In this document: in pieces, positions 35,068 to 43,492 of the stretch
How positions within the stretch are numbered: position 1 is the first letter of the stretch
Layout: each line of letters starts with the position of its first letter
Origin: Pseudomonadota bacterium
Lineage (GTDB): Bacteria > Pseudomonadota > Alphaproteobacteria > Rhizobiales > Hyphomicrobiaceae
DNA length: 64,000 nt
Assembly (NCBI GenBank): GCA_023412805.1
Contig: JAEZRM010000081.1
Location: forward strand, 1 to 64,000
Direction: 5' to 3'
The notes under the pieces: generated by a model
Told to the model about the DNA's origin: nothing
What the model saw: the letters and a program-made list of their open reading frames with translations, nothing else
The model's database searches: none
Translations under genes and position numbers: made by a program

Positions 35068-37026
35068 TCAGCCCACTGCACTGTCCTCGCCGGGCTCATC
35101 CTCGCCCTCGTCCGCGAGCGGCGCCGCGATCGGCTTGACGCTCGCAATCTCGGCATCCGGGAATTGCTCGAACACGGCGCGTACCGAAGGATGCTGTTTC
35201 AGGGCCTCGATTTCTGCCGCTTCCTCGGCGCGATCCTGCTCGCCGAGCGGCAGTTCACCTGGCCGCTTGCTGAGCGCGATCGTCCAGCGCCGCGCCGTCC
35301 ACTTGTTCAGCTTCTCGCGCAGTTCGTTGGCAATCTCAGGCGGCGCAACGTCGAGTAGGTGCAGCTCGATTGCGCCCGCCGGATCGAACTTCACAAGGCT
35401 CACATGCTCCTCGAGATGCACCTTGAGGCGTGCATCGCGCTTGCGGCCAACGAGATTGACCACATCACGGAACGAGTTCAGGACAATGTCCTCGGGCCGT
35501 TCGATCGCCGAGGGGCCGAGATCGTCATCCTCTGTCTCGCTCTCGTCGAAAACATCCGGCGCGATCGCGGGCTCCGGCACCTCGTCGAGCGGCGGTGCGA
35601 AGCGCCCCTCATCCTCGGCCTCGTCCTCCAACACGCGCACCTGCGCAACGGGAGCCGGCGTCGCCGCCCGCGCCTCGACTTTCCCGGCCGCTCGGCTTTC
35701 CGCAGGCGGCTTGGCCTCGCTCCGCCGCGGCGAAGGCGCGCCGCCCAGCGCGCGAATGATCTCGTCGGGCGCCGGCAGGTCTGCCGTGTGCGCAATACGA
35801 ATGATCACCATCTCGGCCGCAGCGCGCACGTCCGGCGCACGACCAGCCTCGTCGATGCCCTTGAGCAGCATCTGCCACACGCGCGCGAGCAGCGGAATGG
35901 ACAGCCTTTCCGCGATCGCCGACGCGCGCCGCAACTCTTCGCCCGAGAGCACTTCCCGCTCGGTGCCCGCACCCGCTACCTTGATGCGGGTTGCCGCATG
36001 CACGGCCTCTGCAAGGTCACCGAGAACCTCCAGCGGATCGGCACCGTCCGCATAAAGTCCGTCGAGGGACTTCAGCGCCTCGGCCGCGCGTCCTGAAAGT
36101 ATGTGCTCGATGAGATCGTAAATGCGGCCGCGATCCGCGAGGCCCAACATGGCGCGCACGGTCGGCCCCGTGACCGCGCCTTCGCCCATGGCAATAGCCT
36201 GATCGAGGATCGAGAGCCCATCGCGCACGGAGCCCTCTGCAGCACGCGCAATCAGAAGCAGCGCCTCGTCCTCGACGGTCGCACCTTCTTTGCCGGCGAT
36301 CCGGCGGAAATGATCGGCCAGCACCGGCACCTCGACGCGGCGCAGATCGAAGCGCTGGCAGCGCGAGAGCACCGTCACCGGCACCTTGCGCACTTCCGTC
36401 GTCGCAAAGATGAACTTCACGTGCGGCGGCGGTTCCTCCAGCGTCTTCAAGAGCGCGTTGAACGCGCCCTTCGACAGCATGTGAACCTCGTCGATGATGA
36501 AAACCTTGTAGCGCGCCGCCATCGGCTTGTAGCGCGCGCTCTCGATGATCTCGCGGACGTTGTCGACACCCGTATTCGACGCCGCGTCGATCTCGATCAC
36601 ATCCGGATGACGGCTCTGGATGATCGCTTCACAGTGCGCGCCATAGCCGTCCATCTCGACGGTCGGGCGATCTGGCAGACCCGCCTTCACGTAATTGAGC
36701 GCGCGCGCAAGAATACGTGCCGTCGTCGTCTTGCCGACACCGCGTACGCCGGTCAGCATGTAGCCCTGCGCGATGCGATCCGCCGCGAAGGCATTGCGCA
36801 GCGTCGTGACCATGGCCTCCTGGCCGATCAGCGCATCGAAATTCTCAGGGCGATACTTGCGGGCAAGCACCACATAGCCGCCCTCGGCGGGCTTGCCGGC
36901 AGGCGCCATTTCGCTATCGGAGAAGAAGGACGGGCCGTCGTCGATGCCAGCCGCCTCGGCAGCATCGTCGTCCGCGAAGTTGTGCGGCTCCTCGTCGTCG
37001 CTGCCGGAACCTTTCCTGCGCGCCAT
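35068..37026 (-). CDS. dnaX: DNA polymerase III subunit gamma/tau
   Basis: A 652-residue clamp-loader ATPase. An acidic, probably disordered N-terminal extension of about 48 residues precedes the core YVVLARKYRPENFDALIGQE. Walker A is GVRGVGKTT (93-101), Walker B VFIIDEVHMLS, sensor 1 IFATTEVRKVPVTVLSRCQR. The zinc module is reduced to GAHCEAI with one cysteine, which is usual in alphaproteobacteria. The C-terminal part (after an Ala/Pro/acidic linker) is the tau portion that binds polymerase alpha. No slippery poly-A site for gamma production was seen. ybaB follows; the SRP RNA gene lies just upstream. Confidence 0.95.
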   Translation of the reverse strand: MARRKGSGSDDEEPHNFADDDAAEAAGIDDGPSFFSDSEMAPAGKPAEGGYVVLARKYRPENFDALIGQEAMVTTLRNAFAADRIAQGYMLTGVRGVGKTTTARILARALNYVKAGLPDRPTVEMDGYGAHCEAIIQSRHPDVIEIDAASNTGVDNVREIIESARYKPMAARYKVFIIDEVHMLSKGAFNALLKTLEEPPPHVKFIFATTEVRKVPVTVLSRCQRFDLRRVEVPVLADHFRRIAGKEGATVEDEALLLIARAAEGSVRDGLSILDQAIAMGEGAVTGPTVRAMLGLADRGRIYDLIEHILSGRAAEALKSLDGLYADGADPLEVLGDLAEAVHAATRIKVAGAGTEREVLSGEELRRASAIAERLSIPLLARVWQMLLKGIDEAGRAPDVRAAAEMVIIRIAHTADLPAPDEIIRALGGAPSPRRSEAKPPAESRAAGKVEARAATPAPVAQVRVLEDEAEDEGRFAPPLDEVPEPAIAPDVFDESETEDDDLGPSAIERPEDIVLNSFRDVVNLVGRKRDARLKVHLEEHVSLVKFDPAGAIELHLLDVAPPEIANELREKLNKWTARRWTIALSKRPGELPLGEQDRAEEAAEIEALKQHPSVRAVFEQFPDAEIASVKPIAAPLADEGEDEPGEDSAVG

Positions 37027-37094
37027 GCCGCCCGATATCCTCGTGGAAACTGCACCCCCAAGGCCTGCGTAAGCCCTTATGGGGGCGGTAAAAA

Positions 37095-37187
37095 GGAGAC
37101 CGGCAAACGACCCAGATCCTGATCGTTAGGGCTGCTTCCTTCCGGATCTGACCCGGTTGGCGAGGGACCCGTCCGCCGCCAGCCTCC
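37095..37187 (-). ncRNA. ffs: Signal recognition particle RNA, small bacterial type (4.5S)
   Basis: On the minus strand the conserved Ffh-binding core GGTCAGATCCGGAAGGAAGC is present with the GGAA tetraloop and asymmetric loop typical of domain IV. The ends pair: 5-prime GGAGGCTGGC with 3-prime GCCGGTCTCC gives a 10-bp terminal stem, which sets the limits at about 93 nucleotides. It guides Ffh to signal sequences of nascent membrane proteins. It lies 69 bases upstream of dnaX in the same direction, a known alphaproteobacterial arrangement. One or two bases at each end are uncertain. Confidence 0.93.
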
Positions 37188-37334
37188 CGCGCCGCTTATC
37201 ACACGATCAGGGGGCGCCCGCAACCCGCCGGACACCCGCTGCGGCACCCTGGCGGAGGCCACTTTGAACAGTTTCGTCCTCGTTCCGCCTGCGCTATGCG
37301 TTGGGCGGGCATCGACAGGGATCGGCGGGGCACT

Positions 37335-38285
37335 ATGGACGGCTTTGGCATCGCTTTGCGCGTCATCGGCGCGTTCTACGTCATCGCCGGCTACTTCACG
37401 GCGCGCGCGGCGCTGACCTCGAGCCTGATCGACGAGGCCATTGCCGCCATCAGCATGAAGAAGACCGAGCGTGTGGAGCAGCATCGCACCCTCTGGCTGC
37501 TCACGCTCTCCGTTCTCTTCTTCGCCGGTGGTGTCTGCCTCATGCTGCTGCTCGCGCCGGCGGCTTGGCTCTTTGCGATCTCGGCGCTCGTCCAGATCCT
37601 CTTCTTTCTCTTCCTCGGCCCCTACTATTTCGACGTCGCCGATCCACCGCCGCCGGAGGCCCGCCAGCGCAGCATCAATGCCTTCGTCGTGTTCTGCGCG
37701 GCCACCCTCTTCACGATCTGGGCCGCTTATACCGGCCGCCTGACCAAGCTCACGGATGCCACGCCTCTGCTCTGGGGCTCAGCCGCCGCGGCCATCGTTC
37801 TGCACGTCGGCTATATTCTGCGGCACACGATCATGCCGCCGAAGCGCGAGCCGGCCTTTTCCGGGTTCAGCGGTAACGACAACAGCGACGACGGTGGCGC
37901 CACCACGGACCAACCTGATGATACCGGCGGCGACATCGCCGACTCGCGGCGCATCAAGCTCATGGCCGACTACGGATGCTATCCGCTCTGGGCACTCGAC
38001 GCTGGAAAGATCGGCAACTTCTCGCCCTACTATCTCTACGTTTCCCTGGAGCTGGAGAATGACCTTTGGGCCTGGGCCGCGGAGTTCGACATGTCGCTCA
38101 ATGCGGACGATCCGGCAAACAGCAAATGGTCCGCAGAGCGGCACCGGGAACACATCGAGCAAGGCCTCGCCCTCGCCCGCCGCATCAAGGGCGAGCTTCC
38201 CGATCGCGAAGTCTTCGCGCTCGACACCGGGGGCAATCTCACAGAGATCACCACCAGCGATACCCCGCCACCGCCGTCGGCCTAG
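37335..38285 (+). CDS. Membrane protein of unknown function
   Basis: A 316-residue protein. Four hydrophobic segments lie in the first 170 residues: IALRVIGAFYVIAGYFTARA, LWLLTLSVLFFAGGVCLMLL/AWLFAISALVQILFFLFLG, INAFVVFCAATLFTIWAA and LLWGSAAAAIVLHVGYIL. An acidic linker (NDNSDDGG, DDTGGD) leads to a soluble C-terminal domain beginning IKLMADYGCYPLWALDAGKIGN. Start 37335 follows GGCGGGG. No family recognised. It ends one base before the convergent phosphate transporter gene. Confidence 0.75.
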   Translation: MDGFGIALRVIGAFYVIAGYFTARAALTSSLIDEAIAAISMKKTERVEQHRTLWLLTLSVLFFAGGVCLMLLLAPAAWLFAISALVQILFFLFLGPYYFDVADPPPPEARQRSINAFVVFCAATLFTIWAAYTGRLTKLTDATPLLWGSAAAAIVLHVGYILRHTIMPPKREPAFSGFSGNDNSDDGGATTDQPDDTGGDIADSRRIKLMADYGCYPLWALDAGKIGNFSPYYLYVSLELENDLWAWAAEFDMSLNADDPANSKWSAERHREHIEQGLALARRIKGELPDREVFALDTGGNLTEITTSDTPPPPSA

Positions 38286-38286
38286 A

Positions 38287-39816
38287 TCACCGGAACTGCA
38301 TCAAGCCGAGGAAGATACCCGCCGCCAGCAGTGCCGAGGCCGGCACCGTGATCACCCACGCCGCCACGATCACCATGAAGTGCGACCGCCTGACGAGCTT
38401 GCGCCGGAGCAGTTCCTCCGGATCGGGCACCGCGTGCTCCTCGATGTTGATCTTCTCGCCGTCCGGCGTGCGGATATAGGCGCGACGTCGACGGCTGTGT
38501 GTCGTGTAGTACTCGCGGAAGAAGCCGACGCCGAACACTGCGCCGACGGCAATGTGCGTCGAGCTGACCGGCATCCCAAGCGCCGAGGCGACGATGACCG
38601 TGAGTGCTGCGGAGAGCGCCACGCAGAACGCCCGCATGGGGTTCATCTTGGTGATCTGCTCGCCGACCGTGCGGATGAGGCGCGGCCCGTAGAAGAACAA
38701 CCCGAAGCTGATACCGAAGGCCCCGATCACCATGACCCACACAGGAATTTGCGCGATGCTCGCGACATCGCCCGCTCTGGATGTTTCGATTATGGCCGCG
38801 AGTGGACCAACCGCATTGGCGACATCGTTGGCACCGTGCGCGAACGAGAGCAGCGCGGCCGCGAAGATGAGCGGCCAGTGAAACAGCAAGCGCAGCGATT
38901 GATTGCGATTCTCGAGGTCCCGCGATTGCCGGCGGATGATGGGGTGTAGCGCAATCACCGACAGCACAAATACGGCGGCCGAGGCAACCGCAATCGCGCC
39001 ACCCGACACAGGCCAGACCTTTCTCAGGCCCTTCATCATTAGATACGCAGCAAAACTGGACGTCATAATTGCGAGGAGCAGCGGCACCCAGCGCCGCGCG
39101 GCGGCCAGCTTGTCATCCTGGTAGATGATGAACGACTTGATGAAAGCGAGGAAGGCCGCAGCGATAACGCCCCCGAGTATGGGCGAGATCACCCAGCTTG
39201 CAGCGATTGCTCCCATGGTGTCCCACTGCACGGCGCCGAGACCGGCGGCCGCCATGCCGGCGCCGGCCACACCGCCGACCACTGCATGCGTTGTCGATAC
39301 GGGCGCACCCAAATACGTCGCGAGGTTCACCCAGAGCGCTGACGAAAACAGCGCCGCCATCATGGCCCAGATGAAAACGGACGGGTCCCCTATCGCGCCC
39401 TGATCGATGATGCCGCTCGATATGGTCGTGACCACATCACCGCCCGCAATGAGCGCACCCGCGACCTCGAAGATCGCCGCTATGACGAGCGCCCCGGTCA
39501 TCGTCAGCGCGCGCGAGCCGACAGCCGGCCCGACATTGTTGGCGACATCGTTGGCGCCGATATTCATGGCCATGTAGCCGGCGAGGATCGCCCCGACGAC
39601 GATCAGGGCGCCGCGCGGCTCGCCCGCAATCTGCGAGGCTGCAATGAGGCCCGCTGCCGCCAGAAAAAGAATGCCGCCGCTGAGCGCCACGATATTCAGC
39701 GAGTTCGCCCGCGTGGCGTCCTCGATCCGGGCAATCTTGCTCAGATCCTTGTCGAGGGACGATTTCTTGAGCTTGTGCTCCGCGGCAGGCCGGTCCCCAC
39801 CGGTCGTCATCGTCAT
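38287..39816 (-). CDS. Inorganic phosphate transporter, PiT family
   Basis: A 509-residue permease with about eleven helices in two inverted halves. Both signature repeats are present: GANDVANNVGPAVGS near residue 85 and HGANDVANAVGPLAAI in the second half. A soluble loop (RRQSRDLENRNQSLRL) separates them. It imports phosphate, probably as a metal-phosphate complex with protons. The start is ATG 39816 after GGGGGC; ATG 39810 is also possible. The N-terminal 40 residues are hydrophilic. No DUF47 regulator gene accompanies it. Confidence 0.92.
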   Translation of the reverse strand: MTMTTGGDRPAAEHKLKKSSLDKDLSKIARIEDATRANSLNIVALSGGILFLAAAGLIAASQIAGEPRGALIVVGAILAGYMAMNIGANDVANNVGPAVGSRALTMTGALVIAAIFEVAGALIAGGDVVTTISSGIIDQGAIGDPSVFIWAMMAALFSSALWVNLATYLGAPVSTTHAVVGGVAGAGMAAAGLGAVQWDTMGAIAASWVISPILGGVIAAAFLAFIKSFIIYQDDKLAAARRWVPLLLAIMTSSFAAYLMMKGLRKVWPVSGGAIAVASAAVFVLSVIALHPIIRRQSRDLENRNQSLRLLFHWPLIFAAALLSFAHGANDVANAVGPLAAIIETSRAGDVASIAQIPVWVMVIGAFGISFGLFFYGPRLIRTVGEQITKMNPMRAFCVALSAALTVIVASALGMPVSSTHIAVGAVFGVGFFREYYTTHSRRRRAYIRTPDGEKINIEEHAVPDPEELLRRKLVRRSHFMVIVAAWVITVPASALLAAGIFLGLMQFR

Positions 39817-39961
39817 GATCGTTTGCCCCCAGGTGCGCAATCCAAGCGCGATCTCGTGCCGCGCAGATCAATGCCGTCCCGGGCCCGCATACGTGCGCGA
39901 GCTTAGTATGACAAGCCATCTCTCTGACAAGAACGGGGAAACATCGTGCCGACAGTGCCGA

Positions 39962-40504
39962 TCAAGGCACGGACTGGGCCGTGATCCATTCGGGCAGCGC
40001 CGCCAGGATCCGGCCAAGCTCGGGCTCGTTCACCATGCCCGAAGCCATCGCTGCCGATACCCACGTGAGCTTCCGCTCGGCCTGTTCCGGCCATTGCCCG
40101 CATTGGGCCGTCACCAGCAGCGGATAAACAGACACGCGACAATCGGCGCTCGCGAGGAAATGCAGGCGCTTGCGATAGGTATAGCTGCCGATCGGGTCAG
40201 TGGCGATCTCGCCGACCAGTCCGGCTTCCTCCTCGGCTTCGCGCGCCGCCTGCTCATAGGGGCGGAGCGGCGGCTTCGGCCAGCCCTTGGGAATGATCCA
40301 GCGACGCGTGCCGCGGCTCGTGATCAGGCAGACGCGAATGTCGCCGTCGAGCCGGATGTAAGGGAGAGCGGCATACTGCGCGAGTTCGGCCACGTTCGGC
40401 TCCGGCAGCCTCTGCCGAGCTTGTGGAAGTCGGCGGGGTGCATAGACTGTTCGACAACAGTCTACACGATGATTCGAACGAGGCGGAGATGAGGCTTCAA
40501 TCAT
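39962..40504 (-). CDS. NUDIX hydrolase
   Basis: The Nudix box reads GWPKPPLRPYEQAAREAEEE followed by AGLVG, with the REAEEEAG metal-binding core intact, and TSRGTRRWIIPKG precedes it, typical of the DIPP-like branch acting on diphosphoinositol or nucleoside polyphosphates. From ATG 40504 the protein has 180 residues, but this would overlap the start of the divergent deoxyribosyltransferase gene by two bases. A GTG at 40393 with GGAG six bases upstream gives 143 residues and leaves room for promoters; the true start may be there. Function beyond pyrophosphate hydrolysis is open. Confidence 0.85.
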   Translation of the reverse strand: MIEASSPPRSNHRVDCCRTVYAPRRLPQARQRLPEPNVAELAQYAALPYIRLDGDIRVCLITSRGTRRWIIPKGWPKPPLRPYEQAAREAEEEAGLVGEIATDPIGSYTYRKRLHFLASADCRVSVYPLLVTAQCGQWPEQAERKLTWVSAAMASGMVNEPELGRILAALPEWITAQSVP

Positions 40505-40994
40505 GAAACCCCGCATCTATCTGGCCGGCCCGACGGTCTTCCAGGCAGACGCCGACGATGCCGGCGTCCGGCTCGTCGCACTCTGCGAGCAATACGGATG
40601 TGAGGGCCTCTATCCCCTCGACTTCGACCTCGATGGCCCGATGTCGTCCCGCACCATTCAGGCTGCCTGCCTTCGGGAACTCAGGACCGCCGACGCCGTC
40701 GTGGCCGACCTCAGTCCTTTTCGAGGCCCGCACGCCGATGACGGCACGGCCTTCGAGCTCGGATTCGCCCATGCGCTCGGCCTTCCGATCTGGGCGTACA
40801 CCAGCGATCCACGCCCGCTCATCGACCGTATCGTGGGCACGCGCGCCACAACGGGTCACGTGCGCGACGACAACGGGCTGCTGATCGAGAATTTCGACCG
40901 CGCGCACAATGCCATGCTGGCAGAGGCCATCCTGCACCTCGCCGCCTCTCCGGAGGAAAGCATTCGCCTCGCGGCAGCGACGCTTCTCAAGTGA
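40503..40994 (+). CDS. Nucleoside 2-deoxyribosyltransferase
   Basis: A 163-residue Rossmann-like enzyme. MKPRIYLAGPTVFQAD is the family N-terminus, DAVVADLSPFRG binds the substrate sugar, and the catalytic Glu lies in DDGTAFELGFAHALG. The family exchanges bases between deoxynucleosides or hydrolyses deoxynucleoside monophosphates. Length is normal. A long perfect hairpin follows at 41024-41068. Confidence 0.9.
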   Translation: MKPRIYLAGPTVFQADADDAGVRLVALCEQYGCEGLYPLDFDLDGPMSSRTIQAACLRELRTADAVVADLSPFRGPHADDGTAFELGFAHALGLPIWAYTSDPRPLIDRIVGTRATTGHVRDDNGLLIENFDRAHNAMLAEAILHLAASPEESIRLAAATLLK

Positions 40995-42180
40995 GCCCGT
41001 AGCTTAAGCGCGGCACAGAAGATTGGGAGCACCTGCGGAGGGACTGGCGGTCTTCGCAGGTGCTCCCATGACCGGATCTGTCTCCGGCGATGCCGCGCCT
41101 CGCGGCATCCACCTGAAACGACCCGACGGCGTGTTGCGCCTCAGGCGCGGACTGTTCCACGGCTACAGATCGTATCGGCGCCGACAGGCGAGCGGAGAGC
41201 GCGTAGGCGCTTGCCGCTGCCCATCGTGCGCCGACCCGCCGCCATGGATCGACTACGCCGCCTCGAAGGGCGCGAGTGGCGAAATCTGAAGGTAGTAGGC
41301 GGGGCGCGTTTGCCGGCAATCGACAAGGTCTTCAGGCCGAGGCCCTCGCCCAGCTGGTCCAAAGACGGCGCCCGCCATAAGTCATATGTGCTGAAATCAT
41401 CGGCGAGTGAATGAATTGACCTTTCAAAATACGTATAGGAAGTACGCAAACAATCAGGAACCGCATCTGCCCGGCCGGAATACGGCCGGGGCCCGGTGAT
41501 GCGAAATCGATCGAAGCTGCGCATATCTTGCTTCCAACGCTATACCGCACCGCTTTACCGCCTTCGCGCACCGCGCCAGTCGAGCGTAGGCGCAGCTCCG
41601 TCAAGCCATCGTCAATCGAAGCCGGATCTCGCGCGGCGCACCCGTGACAGCCACCCAACGCCGGCCTGACGGCCTCGCCGTACCTTCCCGCCATCCGGAT
41701 GAGCGGCCCTGCCGCGCCGCCCCGGCTTGTCAGGGAGATGCACATGGATGGCCCTTCATTCCCGAGCCAAACACCTCACGTCGGTCTGCTCCGCCGTCTC
41801 GCGCGCGTATTCCACCATTGGTTGCGGGCATGGCGTGCATCCATTGCAGCCGAGGACACCTATGAGGCGACCCGTCACCAAGCGATCCCGCGCCAACTGG
41901 CCACGGACGCAGCTTTCAAGACTCTGACGGGCGATGACCGGCCCGCACTTCCGGAGTCGCCGCAACCGTGCAACCCCTGCAATCCGACGCCCGAGGTGCT
42001 CGCGAGCAGACCGCCGCCGCCGATGGCAGCTCCCCTCGGGCAGCATAGCCTTAGCCCTTTTGCTCAGCGTGCAGCCGATCGCATCGCCGTGATTACCCCT
42101 GGAACTCGGCGTCGGAGATCCCCATTCACTGAAGAGCGGGGCCGCACCGGTCCCCGCCCACGCCATGGGAGACCGAAGTC
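40995..42180. other. Gene-poor 1.2-kb region
   Basis: No protein family could be recognised. It contains a 14-bp perfect hairpin (41024-41068), a GC hairpin CCCGGCCG/CGGCCGGG with loop GAATA (41470-41490), and between them a clearly less GC-rich stretch (about 41385-41460, with TTGACC at 41416) that may be a promoter. A reading frame at 41738-42184 touches the osmC-like gene and is listed separately. The rest looks like decayed coding or spacer DNA. Confidence 0.5.
41024..41068 (+). terminator. 14-bp perfect hairpin after the deoxyribosyltransferase gene
   Basis: TGGGAGCACCTGCG and CGCAGGTGCTCCCA are perfect complements separated by 17 bases, beginning 30 bases after the stop codon. There is no T-run, so it may be a transcript-stabilising end structure or a small mobile palindrome rather than a Rho-independent terminator. 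Confidence 0.6.
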
Positions 42181-42184
42181 ATGA
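41738..42184 (+). CDS. Possible orphan small protein overlapping the OsmC start
   Basis: A frame of 148 codons from ATG 41738, preceded by AGGGAG, ending with a TGA that overlaps the ATG of the next gene (ATGA). The N-terminal half (LLRRLARVFHHWLRAWRASIAAEDTYEATRHQ, split by helix-like heptads) could be an amphipathic helix; the C-terminal half is Pro/Arg-rich and looks non-coding. No family recognised. The neat ribosome site and coupling are in favour, the composition against. Confidence 0.25.
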   Translation: MHMDGPSFPSQTPHVGLLRRLARVFHHWLRAWRASIAAEDTYEATRHQAIPRQLATDAAFKTLTGDDRPALPESPQPCNPCNPTPEVLASRPPPPMAAPLGQHSLSPFAQRAADRIAVITPGTRRRRSPFTEERGRTGPRPRHGRPKS

Positions 42185-42609
42185 AGATCAACCGGAAGGG
42201 CAGTGCGAGCTGGAGCGGCGGACTCAAGGACGGCAAGGGAACGATCAGTACCGAGAGCGGGGCCCTCGCAGCGCACCCCTACGGCTTCGCCATGCGCTTC
42301 GAAGGCGTTAAAGGCACGAACCCGGAGGAGCTGATTGGCGCCGCCCACGCTGGCTGCTTCACGATGGCGCTCTCGAACATCCTCGGCCAGGCCAATTTGA
42401 CGGCCACCAAGATGGACACGACGGCCACCGTAACCCTCGAGCAGAAGGATGGCGGCTTTTCCATCACCGCGATCCATCTCGATCTGAAGGCTCAGATCCC
42501 CGGCACGGATCAGGCGGCATTTGCCGAGCTTGCCAAAAAGGCCAAGGAGAATTGCCCCGTCTCCAAACTCTTCAAGGCCGACATCACGCTCGATGCCAAG
42601 CTGGTCTGA
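42181..42609 (+). CDS. OsmC family peroxiredoxin
   Basis: A 142-residue hydroperoxide-reducing protein. The two redox cysteines are in AHAGCFTMALS and ENCPVSKLF, and the N-terminal KGSASWSGGLKDGKGTIST is the OsmC type. It reduces organic hydroperoxides, in relatives with dihydrolipoamide as donor. GGGAGA precedes ATG 42181. It is followed about 100 bases later by an SDR gene on the same strand. Confidence 0.92.
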   Translation: MKINRKGSASWSGGLKDGKGTISTESGALAAHPYGFAMRFEGVKGTNPEELIGAAHAGCFTMALSNILGQANLTATKMDTTATVTLEQKDGGFSITAIHLDLKAQIPGTDQAAFAELAKKAKENCPVSKLFKADITLDAKLV

Positions 42610-42712
42610 TATCTGCAGCGGCATGGCTCGAGCACCCAGCGTTGGAACGCCAGCTTGAGCCGAGCCCGACGGCGGCTTAGGAATGCCCCCTCAATCACGA
42701 GGGAGATGATCC

Positions 42713-43483
42713 ATGGGCCGCTTGGCGGGCAAAGTTGCCTTCATCACCGGCGGTGGCGGCGGCATTGGCCGCGCCACTGCCGCACGCTTCGTCGAGGAAG
42801 GTGCGAAGGTCGTCATCGCCGAGATCGACGCGAATGCCGGCGAGGCCGCCGCCGAAGCCGCGCGTGCGCAAGCCGCGAACGGCGGCGGCGATGCCTGTTT
42901 CATTCGCTGCGACGTGACCGAGAGATCCAGCGTCGAGGCCGCCATGGCCGAGACGGTCGCCCGCTTCGGCAAGCTGGACATCCTGCACAACAACGCTGGC
43001 GGCGCGCAGCCTGCCGATGGCCGCGTCACCGAAGTTGCCGACGAGGAATTCTGGCGCGCCATCAAGCTCGATCTCTACGGCACGTTCCTGTGCTCGAAGA
43101 TCGGCATTCCGCACATCATCAAGGCCGGCGGCGGCGCCATCATCAACATGTCCTCGATCGTTGCGCTCATGGCATTGCCCGACCGAGATTGCTACACCAT
43201 GGCCAAGGGCGGCATCTCCGCCCTCACACGCTCCATGGCCGTCGAGTATGCCCCGCACAAGATCCGAGTGAACGCCATTGCGCCCTCGGTGACGCTCACC
43301 GATCGCGTCAAGAAAATGCTCGACGGCAGCGGCAATGCGACCGAGCGCATTGCCGCTTCGCATCTGCTTGGCCTCGGCCAGCCGATCCACATCGCGAACA
43401 TGGCCGTCTATCTCGCCTCCGACGAGGCCGCGATCACCACCGGACAGGTCATTCCTGTCGATAGCGGCGCGACCATCTGGTAG
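42713..43483 (+). CDS. SDR family oxidoreductase
   Basis: A 256-residue classical short-chain dehydrogenase. The NAD(P) loop is TGGGGGIG near residue 12, NNAG is in ILHNNAGGAQ, the catalytic Ser lies in INMSSIVALMA and Tyr-Lys in CYTMAKGG. The Asp/Glu after the second strand (IAEIDANAGE) suggests NAD preference. GAGGGAG precedes the ATG. Substrate unknown. Confidence 0.9.
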   Translation: MGRLAGKVAFITGGGGGIGRATAARFVEEGAKVVIAEIDANAGEAAAEAARAQAANGGGDACFIRCDVTERSSVEAAMAETVARFGKLDILHNNAGGAQPADGRVTEVADEEFWRAIKLDLYGTFLCSKIGIPHIIKAGGGAIINMSSIVALMALPDRDCYTMAKGGISALTRSMAVEYAPHKIRVNAIAPSVTLTDRVKKMLDGSGNATERIAASHLLGLGQPIHIANMAVYLASDEAAITTGQVIPVDSGATIW

Positions 43484-43492
43484 CGCGGGACT

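Noticed and set aside
37077..37484. 135-codon minus-strand frame
   Set aside because: It runs across the SRP RNA gene and the start of the membrane-protein gene.
41141..41524. 127-codon minus-strand frame in the gene-poor region
   Set aside because: No ribosome site, no family, and it spans hairpins and the less GC-rich stretch.
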